The notes under the pieces are model-generated. The model saw nothing but the letters and a program-made list of their open reading frames with translations. It had not been told where the DNA came from and ran no database searches. Shown here piece by piece: positions 43,924-51,465 of a stretch of DNA of 64,000 nucleotides. The translations under genes and the position numbers were made by a program. The DNA comes from JBEKTW01 sp963727845 (GTDB taxonomy: Bacteria; Bacteroidota; Ignavibacteria; UBA10030; SZUA-254), in NCBI GenBank assembly GCA_963727845.1, contig CAVSHI010000002.1, positions 1,240,001 through 1,304,000 of the forward strand, given 5' to 3'. The stretch's first letter is position 1. Every line of letters begins with the position of its first letter.

Positions 43924-44493
43924 TCAGATCTTCTTTCTCATCATCGGCACGAGCAGGTACCTGTCGAGCGCTGCAATTCCCGCAAAAACTATCAATAGAA
44001 AGATTGTCAGATTAAAACTCTCCGAGCCGATGGCGAAGGAGAAGTATTTCCCGCCCCAGGCGTTGAGCGCTTTTATTCCTTCGGAAGTCATCGCACCGGC
44101 GCGTTCTCCAATCACCCCTCCCATTCCGACGGATTGCCGGATGTCGGGCCCCTGAATCGTGCCAGAGAAATAGAAGACGGCGTAAACGACTGTCAGGACC
44201 AGGATCAGTGAAAGTACGGGTGCCATGTACTTCGCGATGTTCCAGTACACCGCCGGCGCCGGGTCGATTCGCAGACTTGCCATCACACGGCGGGTAAAAT
44301 CCTTTTCCGCGCGTTCGGGTGGGATCGCCCGAAGCTTCTCGTCGAGCAAACGAAATGTCCGGAGTTTGAGCATGCACTCTTCGCACGACCGGATATGATC
44401 GTCAATTGCGCTCTGAGTTCCGCGATCGAGCATGCGGTCAGAGTACTCCCGTAGCACTATTTCTGTCGGATGTTCCATGTTCACCTCATTCAT
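43924..44493 (-). CDS. Anti-sigma factor with zinc finger (zf-HC2)
   Basis: 189 aa. N-terminal HxxxCxxC zinc motif IDDHIRSCEECMLKLRTF (about residues 31-48), cytoplasmic linker, one membrane segment VLSLILVLTVVYAVFYFSG and a short outer part with another hydrophobic stretch (FNLTIFLLIVFAGIAAL). It overlaps the sigma factor gene by ATGA, so the two are made together; the sigma factor is probably held inactive by this protein. Confidence 0.9.
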   Translation of the reverse strand: MNEVNMEHPTEIVLREYSDRMLDRGTQSAIDDHIRSCEECMLKLRTFRLLDEKLRAIPPERAEKDFTRRVMASLRIDPAPAVYWNIAKYMAPVLSLILVLTVVYAVFYFSGTIQGPDIRQSVGMGGVIGERAGAMTSEGIKALNAWGGKYFSFAIGSESFNLTIFLLIVFAGIAALDRYLLVPMMRKKI

Positions 44494-45071
44494 ATCGATG
44501 GAGCGGTTTGCCCCTGAAGTTCATTCACTAACCTTTTTTGCAATATGGCTCTTGCCCTGAAAAGATGTACCTTCACTGTCCCCAGAGATAGTTGAGTGAT
44601 CTCGCAGATCTCATTATGGGACAAATCCTGAAAGTAAAAGAGGGAAAGAATCGTCGAATATTTTGCCGGCATGTCATTGATAACACTCTTGAGGTAGTCG
44701 ACCATATCTTTTCGCTCAAATTCTGTGTCGAGACAGAAGGCCCCGCTCGAAAATGTTCGCGGGCGGAACTGCTCATCGTCATAGCTGGATTCCGGTATCT
44801 GTCGTTTGCGCCGTTCAAGCCGGGTAAGGCAAACATTGTACAAGATCCGGTAGAACCACGTGCTGAACTTGGAGGCGCCCTCGAATCGGTTTAAACCGTT
44901 ATACGCTCGAATAAAGGCGTCCTGCAACGCCTCCTCAGCGTCCTCTCGATTCTTGAGCATGTGAAGCGCGAGCGTCAATCCCCTGTCCTTGTAACGGTCG
45001 ATAATGACGGCAAAATGCTGTGGCGCGCCGCCCCGGACCGACTCAATGATTTCACAGTCTGAAAGGGACAT
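44490..45071 (-). CDS. ECF RNA polymerase sigma factor
   Basis: 193 aa. Sigma2 domain: LALHMLKNREDAEEALQDAF and RFEGASKFSTWFYRILYNVC; sigma4: LSLFYFQDLSHNEICEITQL with GTVKVHLFRARAILQ. The target promoters are not identified. First gene of a sigma/anti-sigma pair, with 680 bp of repeat-rich DNA upstream. Confidence 0.95.
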   Translation of the reverse strand: MSLSDCEIIESVRGGAPQHFAVIIDRYKDRGLTLALHMLKNREDAEEALQDAFIRAYNGLNRFEGASKFSTWFYRILYNVCLTRLERRKRQIPESSYDDEQFRPRTFSSGAFCLDTEFERKDMVDYLKSVINDMPAKYSTILSLFYFQDLSHNEICEITQLSLGTVKVHLFRARAILQKRLVNELQGQTAPSI

Positions 45072-45196
45072 TACACAAAACTATTCTCAATGTCCAAAAT
45101 ACGAAGCACGAAATCCGAAACCTTAGAAAAGTTGGGATTTACGTTTCAGGTTTAAAGTTTTAGGATTTGAGACATCTGGAGAAATCAAAGAGGCTT
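45072..45196. repeat. Degenerate AAATC/GATTT-word repeats upstream of the sigma gene
   Basis: No gene. Short words such as ACGAAATCCGAAACC and GTTTTAGGATTTGAGAC recur; similar words occur at 45400-45450 and 33165-33210. Confidence 0.55.
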
Positions 45197-45301
45197 GTCA
45201 TTCTGAGGAGCGAAGCGACGAAGAATCTCGCTTTTTGCCTCAGATTGAATAGTCAGATTCTTCTCCCGTCCCGAAAAGAATCGGGACGGGATCAGAATGA
45301 C
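45197..45301. mobile_element. MITE-like element with GTCATTCTGA inverted ends
   Basis: 105 bp starting GTCATTCTGAGGAGCGAAGC and ending TCAGAATGAC, giving a 10-bp terminal inverted repeat. It carries a 28-nt perfect palindrome at 45264-45291 with TCCCG...CGGGA ends. No coding capacity. Confidence 0.7.
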
Positions 45302-45324
45302 ACTCTGATTATTATTTTTCAGGT

Positions 45325-45482
45325 GTCTCTATTTAGGATTTGTCCCGCTTCTGGATTCCGCTGCGGAGCGGGATTCCAGAAAGCGGAATTTGAGATTTCG
45401 ATATTCTGATTTAAGATTTGGTTAGTTTCAGGTATTCGGATTTAGAATTCTCATTAAGATTAATGACTCTGCATAACATCAC
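45325..45482. repeat. Repeat also found at 48081-48131, interrupted by an insert
   Basis: The outer parts (GTCTCTATTTAGGATTTGTC and TCATTAAGATTAATGACTCT-GCATAACATCAC) match a continuous 51-bp sequence at 48081-48131. Between them lie about 105 extra bp containing an imperfect palindrome (CCGCTTCTGGATTCCGCT and its complement, 45343-45388). Confidence 0.65.
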
Positions 45483-45484
45483 AC

Positions 45485-45629
45485 AGCAGGTTGTTGAAAA
45501 ACACAAAAGGGAGTGTCTCTGCGAGTAGTTTCATCGCGAAGCAGTCTTATTTTTCCCCCTAAAGAGTGAGATTGCTTCGTCGCTGCGCTCCTCGCAAAGA
45601 CGGGAGAAATGCTTTTTCAACAGCCTGCT
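45485..45629. mobile_element. MITE-like element, copy 2, with near-perfect terminal inverted repeats
   Basis: 145 bp bounded by AGCAGGTTGTTGAAAAA and its complement AGCAGGCTGTTGAAAAA (16 of 17 match). The middle, AGAGTGAGATTGCTTCGTCG, and the outer arms match copy 1 at 20431-20638, but no palindromes are inserted here. Non-coding and presumably mobilised in trans. Confidence 0.8.
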
Positions 45630-45752
45630 AGTTATTTAGACGGTAAAATGCACCCGTAGGTTACAGGGAGCGGAAAACGAAACCTTGCCCCACAAGTCCG
45701 GGTCAAAAGTAGCACAATCAGGAAGAACACTTTCACAAGAAAGGATCTACGT

Positions 45753-46097
45753 ATGCTTGCCCAAGACGTTATTGTCCCGATCTTCTTATTTTGCGCTCTG
45801 GCGATACCGTGGATTGTGCATCTGGTCAACCGCCACCGCGAACGCATGGTAATTCTGGAAAAAGGGATCTCCGGCGAAAACATCAAAGCACTTTACGCAA
45901 GAGATCTCCGGCGGGATCCCCTCTCCTCACTCAAATGGGGACTTCTCCTCATTCTCGGCGGGTTGGCGGTTCTGGTAGGACGATTTCTCCACGACCGGTA
46001 CTTCCTGGAGGATGAGATCATGCTCGGATTGATACCGTTATTCGTCGGGGTGGGACTGCTAATATTTTATGCTATCGCCTCGAAGAAAACGAGTTAG
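45753..46097 (+). CDS. Two-TM hypothetical membrane protein (DUF6249-like)
   Basis: 114 aa. N-terminal membrane segment VPIFLFCALAIPWIVHLVNR, then a cytoplasmic helix HRERMVILEKGISGENIKAL, and two more hydrophobic segments WGLLLILGGLAVLVGRFL and IMLGLIPLFVGVGLLIFYAI. The HRERMxxLEKG pattern is typical of DUF6249 proteins, often next to ECF sigma/anti-sigma genes as here. Function unknown. Confidence 0.85.
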   Translation: MLAQDVIVPIFLFCALAIPWIVHLVNRHRERMVILEKGISGENIKALYARDLRRDPLSSLKWGLLLILGGLAVLVGRFLHDRYFLEDEIMLGLIPLFVGVGLLIFYAIASKKTS

Positions 46098-46162
46098 CGT
46101 GGTTCGAAACACAAATCATGAGGTAAACACACGAACCGACGCTGCGAACGGGTGACGCGAGG

Positions 46163-47671
46163 TTAGAGTGAATTCCCGAGGCGACTATGGGAATGCCCGT
46201 ATGAAAAATAGACGATCATACCAACAGCCAGCCAGACGAAGAAGCGCATGACCGTTATGAATGGCAATCCCATCGCCAGATAGAGACAGGAAAGAATTCC
46301 TAGAATCGGCACCACCGGCGAAAAAGGCGTTCGGAACGATCTCGGCCGGTCGGGATCCCGTTTCCGCAGGATCAGAATTCCCGCACACACGAGCATGAAT
46401 GCGGAGAGTGTTCCGATATTGGTTAGATCGACCATCTCATCGATGCTGAAAAACATCGACAGGACGGCGACAAAAATACCGGTCAATATTGTCGAAATAT
46501 GCGGCGTCTGGAATTTCGGATGAACTTTAGCAAACAGCGGTGGAAGCAGACCGTCACGAGACATGGAGAAAAGTATCCTGGGTTGACCGAGCTGGAAGAC
46601 AACGAGCACGGCGGTATGCGCGATCACCGATCCGAATGCCACAATCCCGATGAAGAGATTCGACCACTTCCCGATGTCTGCGTACTGCAACGCCATTGTG
46701 AGCGGTTTGGCCTGTTCGGTCGCAAGTTTTTTCACCAGTACGGAGTACGGGATAATGCCCGTAAATACCGCCGCCACGACTATATAAATTACAGTGCAGA
46801 TAATGAGCGAACCGATGATACCAATGGGAAGATCCCGTTGCGGTCTGCGCACCTCCTCGGCGACGGTCGAAACGGCGTCGAATCCTATGTATGCGAAAAA
46901 GACGATCGCCGCGCCCGCCTGTATCCCCTCCCAACCGTTAGGCGCAAACGGATGCCAGTTCTCGGTATGGACATATTTCCACCCGATGAAAACGAAAAAT
47001 CCAAGCACAAGCAATTTCAGCATCACCATGACGCTCGTCATCGATGCGCTCTCGCGAATGCCGATGACCAGGACGACTGTAATCAGTGAGACGATGCCGA
47101 ATGCAAGGAGATTGAAAACGATCGGCACCCCGAGCAGATGCGGAGCGCTTTCAAGCAAGCCGGGTATGTGCCCGGCAGTCCGGTAATCGGTCGATAGCCA
47201 GTCCGGGACGATCAGGCCGAACCCTGCGACAAATGTTTTGAAATAGTTTCCCCAGCTGATCGCGACGGCGACATTGCCGATAGCGTATTCGATGATAAGA
47301 TCCCACCCGATGATCCATGCCACCAATTCCCCCAACGTCGCGTAGGAATAGGTGTACGCGCTCCCGGAAATCGGCACCATTGCGGCGAACTCGGCGTAGC
47401 AAAGTGCCGCGAATCCACAGGCAACCGCAGTCAGAACGAAGGAGAGAATGAGAGCGGGACCGGCGCCGGGGCGTGCGAGGTCCCCCGCGGCGGCTGTGCC
47501 GATTGTTGCAAAAATGCCCGCGCCGATGATCGCACCGATTCCCAGCATGACGACATCAAACGCACCGAGGACGCGTTTGAGCTTATGTCCGGAGACCTCG
47601 CTTTCATGCATAATTGCATCAAGGTCCTTTGTCTTGAAAAGTCTGCTGAGTGTTCTGTTCGCTGGTAGCAC
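46163..47671 (-). CDS. APC-family amino acid permease
   Basis: 502-aa transporter with about 12-13 membrane segments, of the cationic amino acid transporter (CAT/YfnA) branch. Signature VMLGIGAIIGAGIFATIGTA (GAIIGxGIF), FAALCYAEFAAMVPISGSAY, and FFAYIGFDAVSTVAEEVRRP (AYxGFD). The C-terminus is short. Substrate probably a cationic or neutral amino acid. Monocistronic, 42 bp from the DUF2007-like gene. Confidence 0.93.
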   Translation of the reverse strand: MLPANRTLSRLFKTKDLDAIMHESEVSGHKLKRVLGAFDVVMLGIGAIIGAGIFATIGTAAAGDLARPGAGPALILSFVLTAVACGFAALCYAEFAAMVPISGSAYTYSYATLGELVAWIIGWDLIIEYAIGNVAVAISWGNYFKTFVAGFGLIVPDWLSTDYRTAGHIPGLLESAPHLLGVPIVFNLLAFGIVSLITVVLVIGIRESASMTSVMVMLKLLVLGFFVFIGWKYVHTENWHPFAPNGWEGIQAGAAIVFFAYIGFDAVSTVAEEVRRPQRDLPIGIIGSLIICTVIYIVVAAVFTGIIPYSVLVKKLATEQAKPLTMALQYADIGKWSNLFIGIVAFGSVIAHTAVLVVFQLGQPRILFSMSRDGLLPPLFAKVHPKFQTPHISTILTGIFVAVLSMFFSIDEMVDLTNIGTLSAFMLVCAGILILRKRDPDRPRSFRTPFSPVVPILGILSCLYLAMGLPFITVMRFFVWLAVGMIVYFSYGHSHSRLGNSL

Positions 47672-47713
47672 GCGGATTAGTCTAAACTGGAAAAGTCGGT
47701 TTGGGCAAGGAGA

Positions 47714-47944
47714 CTATGGCTTAGTGTCTTCGGAAGCAGTTGCCGAAAGCACCACCTTCGCTTCTTCGAGGTCTTTTTCATCCACAAGCAACCGGACTCC
47801 TTTCGCGTACTCGAGAAACTGCAGCATACCTCCGGCATCATCTTCCTTGATGAAGGATTCAATCTCAGCGGCCGCAAGCGTCGCCTGGGCAAGCCGAGCC
47901 TCCACGTCATCTGTATATACCGAGACACACACAAATTTTTGCAT
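47714..47944 (-). CDS. DUF2007-like small protein
   Basis: 76 aa starting MQKFVCVSVYTDDVEARLAQ at 47944. Its plan (CVSVYTDDVEARLAQATLAA, then a ligand-like strand GVRLLVDEKDLEEAKVVLSA) fits DUF2007 'putative signal transducing' proteins, which look like half-PII folds. No cysteine pair or zinc ribbon is present. A possible start three codons upstream (47953) exists. Function unknown. Confidence 0.8.
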   Translation of the reverse strand: MQKFVCVSVYTDDVEARLAQATLAAAEIESFIKEDDAGGMLQFLEYAKGVRLLVDEKDLEEAKVVLSATASEDTKP

Positions 47945-48080
47945 TTGCTTCACCTATAAACTGCATCTTCCGTTCCGGAAATTAATTTCCTTAGTTTAAT
48001 AAAATATATTTGAAGAAGCAATAGAGCGGGAATGACGTTTTGGCTATTGCCTTTGTGCATGACTGAGCCAATCATTCAGG

Positions 48081-48131
48081 GGTCTCAGTTTGGAATTTGT
48101 CATTAACATCAATGACTCTGCGTAACATCAC
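48081..48131. repeat. 51-bp copy of the repeat at 45325-45482
   Basis: Continuous sequence GTCTCAGTTTGGAATTTGTC then ATTAACATCAATGACTCTGC and GTAACATCAC, matching the two outer parts of the interrupted copy near 45.4 kb. It lies just downstream of the uvrD/pcrA stop and may mark the empty form of that repeat. Confidence 0.65.
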
Positions 48132-48141
48132 TATGTTGGTT

Positions 48142-49107
48142 TCAAATCACTTTCAGTCTGGCGTACTTTAAAAGAAGCTGTTTCCTACCCACAGACGAAA
48201 AATCGACGGAAGCTTTCATCAATTCGCCGGTACCGCTGAGAGAAACAATTCTCCCCTTTCCAAATACGTCATGATGGACTGCCATTCCCACCTGGAGGCT
48301 CTGAACGGTATCGGTCGCGTTCTCATAATCCGGTATCGGGTCCGAAAAGTAGTCTGAAGACTCACCGGCGGGGACGCGCCGGTTGCTCTTTGGGTTTCCG
48401 CTAAACTCATCTCGGGACAGAGAGGAACGATCAGCCGATGTGATTTTTTGAATATGCTCGCCTCCGATCTCGTCGAGAAATCTTGATGGAGAGGGATACG
48501 TGACATCGCCATATCGGTAGCGCACGCCGGCGAAGCTGAGGTAGAGGTTTCGCATCGCCCGTGTGATTCCGACATAGAAGAGACGGCGTTCCTCCTCAAG
48601 CTCCTTGTTGCTTAACGCCGAGTTGAATAGCGGCAGGAGTCCTTCTTCCAGGCCTGTGATAAACGCAACGGGAAATTCGAGGCCCTTCGCACTGTGGAGC
48701 GTCATGAGCGTCACTGCATTATGTGCGTCATCCCAAGAATCGACGTCCGACACGAGAGAGACTTCTTCAAGAAAACTATCCAAACTCCCCTCAGGATGTT
48801 CCGAGGAGAATTCAGAGATAGCGGAAAGCAGTTCCTGAACGTTCTCCCAGCGTGCGATGGCATCGGGGGTTCCTTCTTCCTTGAACTGCCGGAGAATCCC
48901 GAGGTCATCGACCATGGTTCTTGAGAGTTCGCTCATCGACATGATTGTTTTCAGGTGTTGGTAGCGCTTAAAGAATCCCCCGACCCAGAGGAGCGCTTCT
49001 TTTGCTCTGGCACCGATATGGGGAATTTCCGGCGCATAGTGCACGGCATCGAGCAGGGAAAGGCTTTTGTGTCCGGCAAAAGCCTGCAGTTTTTTTACCG
49101 TGACGTT
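48142..49107 (-). pseudogene. UvrD/PcrA helicase, C-terminal part after a +1 frameshift
   Basis: Begins in frame with VTVKKLQAFAGHKSLSLLDA and continues with domain 2B and motifs V and VI: VTLMTLHSAKGLEFPVAFIT, EEERRLFYVGITRAMRNLYL. The C-terminus GMAVHHDVFGKGRIVSLSGT is the PcrA tail that binds RNA polymerase. The open frame runs further upstream to 49401, but that part is not helicase-like. Combined with 49106-50359 and one base removed it gives a 738-residue helicase. Confidence 0.87.
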
Positions 49108-50359
49108 CTCCGATCCCCCGGTTGGGATAATTGAGCGTGCGCAGGAAACTCTCGTTGTCGAGCGGGTTCGTGAGAACCCGCAGGAACGCAAGGACGTTCT
49201 TGACTTCCTTTCGCTGGTAGAATTCAGTCCCTCCCACAATTGTGTAGGGGATTCCGTTTTTCCTGAGTGCATCTTCGAGAGAACGCGACTGGGCGTTCGT
49301 GCGGTACAGGAGCGCAAAATCCTTGAATCCCAGCTTGAGCCGGTAGATATCATCGAGAATTCTCTGGGCGATCCGGATTCCCTCATCCTTATCGTCGGCA
49401 CATTCCAGAATCGTTACGGGCTCGCCGGTCTGGTTGTCCGTCCAGAGGTTCTTCGGAATCTGGTCGACATTATTTTTGATTACCGAATCGGCTATTGCCA
49501 GGATCGTCTTGGTCGACCGGTAATTCTGTTCCAGCCGGAACAACTTCGCATCAGGATAATCGACCTGGTAATCGAGTATGTTTCTGATCTCAGCTCCCCG
49601 GAACGCATAAATGCTCTGGGCATCGTCGCCCACGACGCAGATATTTTTGTATTTTGCGGCAAGCTGCTTCAGGAGGACGTACTGGGCTTTGTTCGTGTCC
49701 TGGTACTCGTCGACAAGGATGAACCGGAATCGCTCCTGGTAATCATTCAGGATCTTCTTATTGTGGTCGAACAAATGGATGGGCAGCACGAGCAGGTCAT
49801 CGAAGTCCATTGCGTTGTTTCGTCTCATCGCCTTCTGGTACCGGATGAACACTTTCGCCGATACTTCATCGAACTGGTCGACCGATTGAGACGCCAGCTC
49901 CTCCGGCCCGAGCAGCCGGTTCTTCGCACTGCTGATGCGGGAGCGGATTGCTTGCGGATTGAAGTGCTGGAGCGAGATCCCCTGAGCGTTCATCTCGTTC
50001 TTTACAACCTTCAACGAATCCTGTTCGTCGTAGATGGTGAAGTTCTTTCCGTAGCCGAGCCTCTCGGCCTCCAGCCGCAGCACACGGGCGAACATGGAAT
50101 GGAAGGTCCCCATCCAAATCGATTTACTGGACGACCCCACCAACTGCGCGATCCGTTCCTTCATTTCCTTTGCAGCCTTGTTGGTGAAGGTCAGCGCGAG
50201 GATTTGATAGGCCGGCACGCCCACCTGGACAAGACGGGCGATGCGGTACGTCAAGACCCTTGTCTTTCCGCTGCCGGCTCCGGCAACGATGATGACGGGG
50301 CCTTCAAGGATTTTGACTGCCTCCCGCTGACTTGGATTGAGGTCGCTAAGGAATGACAC
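49102..50359 (-). CDS. UvrD/PcrA helicase, N-terminal part (frameshifted)
   Basis: SF1 3'-5' DNA helicase for repair and transcription conflict resolution. Motifs: Q-motif LNPSQREAVKILEGPVIIVA, Walker A VAGAGSGKTRVLTYRIARLV, motif Ia LTFTNKAAKEMKER, Walker B FILVDEYQDTNKAQYVLLKQ, motif III VVGDDAQSIYAFRGAEIRNI and motif IV EQNYRSTKTILAIADSVI. After LNYPNRGIGE the frame leaves consensus and reads on to a stop at 48968. It resembles PcrA more than UvrD by length and tail. A 140-bp gap separates it from ogt. Confidence 0.92.
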
Positions 50360-50499
50360 AGACTCGATTGATGATAATGTTGAAATTAAAATAGCCCATC
50401 CCGGTATCTCAGGATGAGCTTGCGATAAAAATGCTGCGGGAACTCAACTCCACCATCTGCGCCGTCCCAGGGAAAAAGATGTCGCGGCAGTCCGTGAGC

Positions 50500-51117
50500 T
50501 TAAAGAATGATTGCCCCTTCCAATCGCAGCAAAAACTCTTTCGTCTTGATGCCGCACGAATAGCCGACGAGGGAGCCATCCGAGCCGATAACGCGGTGGC
50601 ACGGAATTATGATCGGCAGAGGATTCGATGCTATTGCCCGGCCGACAGCCTGGTACGCCGTGGGAGCGACGACCCGCTTGGCGAGATGTTTATAGGTTAC
50701 GGTGGTCCCGTACGAGATTTTCGACAGCTCGTACCACACGCGCATCTGAAACGGTGTTCCTATCGGCTCTATGGGGCAGTTGAACTTGACCAGTTTCCCG
50801 TTAAAATACCGCGAGAGCTGGTCGATAGCATCTCTGTTCCTCGAGCGGTTGTCGACGACGCTGTCCAGGTCGAAGCGCTGCCGTAGCCAGCCGACAAAGT
50901 CTCTTCGACTTTCCCTCGGCACGCTGACCTTGCATACGCCTTTGTCGGTTGAGGCGATGTAAATTCTGCCTATCCGGGAATCAAACGATGTACAATAGAG
51001 TCTTGACACGTTTCGTTTCGTGTCTTCACTGCCCTCCGGAAAATCAGCCGACCTTACCTTCCTTTTGAGTGCATTCAGTACTCTCGTTGTTTCGACGGTG
51101 GCTACGTCGTCAAGCAT
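50500..51117 (-). CDS. ogt: Methylated-DNA-protein-cysteine methyltransferase
   Basis: Suicide repair protein removing O6-methyl groups from guanine. The active site is IIPCHRVIGSDGSLVGYSCG (PCHRV), the helix-turn-helix region is YKHLAKRVVAPTAYQAVGRA, and YFNGKLVKFNCPIEPIGTPF is typical. 205 aa with an N-terminal extension of about 40 residues (MLDDVATVETTRVL). It is close to the helicase gene, in the same direction. Confidence 0.95.
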   Translation of the reverse strand: MLDDVATVETTRVLNALKRKVRSADFPEGSEDTKRNVSRLYCTSFDSRIGRIYIASTDKGVCKVSVPRESRRDFVGWLRQRFDLDSVVDNRSRNRDAIDQLSRYFNGKLVKFNCPIEPIGTPFQMRVWYELSKISYGTTVTYKHLAKRVVAPTAYQAVGRAIASNPLPIIIPCHRVIGSDGSLVGYSCGIKTKEFLLRLEGAIIL

Positions 51118-51153
51118 AAATTCCTGTGATGAAAAACGTAACTGTGAATATAC

Positions 51154-51375
51154 TTACATCCGGTGAGCGATACAGAAACGATTGACTCGTCGGGGTACAA
51201 CTCCCGCATCCATGGTGACATCAATCAACGAGTCCGCATCAGAAATGACGCGGTTAATTATAATCAGAATCATAAATAAAAGCAAGAGAAAAATCAGTTC
51301 CTGAAAAATAAATTTTCTTCCGTCGCAATCAAAAAATTTTAGCGAACGAAACCGGGGGGACAAATCTTGTTCCAT
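51154..51375 (-). CDS. Possible 73-aa single-TM protein
   Basis: Frame from ATG 51375 (MEQDLSPRFRSLKFFDCDGR) with a strong hydrophobic segment FIFQELIFLLLLFMILIIIN and a Cys near the end. A GGGAAAA ribosome-like site precedes it. There is no recognised family; it may be a chance frame in the AT-rich gap between the outer-membrane protein gene and ogt. Confidence 0.35.
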   Translation of the reverse strand: MEQDLSPRFRSLKFFDCDGRKFIFQELIFLLLLFMILIIINRVISDADSLIDVTMDAGVVPRRVNRFCIAHRM

Positions 51376-51465
51376 TTTTCCCATAGTGTGAAACCATGTG
51401 AAACAACTTTCGGAAATGAAAGCGCAAGCGGTTGTCGCGACGCTCATCGACTTCAAGTAACATCT

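Noticed and set aside
49090..49100. Frameshift of the helicase placed in the nearby run of seven A/T
   Set aside because: Shortening that run also restores the frame but gives GIGERHGKKL, lacking the conserved hydrophobic/Thr residues; repair at GACGTC gives GIGDVTVKKL, which fits the family.
49067..50356. 429-aa plus-strand open frame over the helicase
   Set aside because: Shadow of the helicase coding frame with no recognisable domain.
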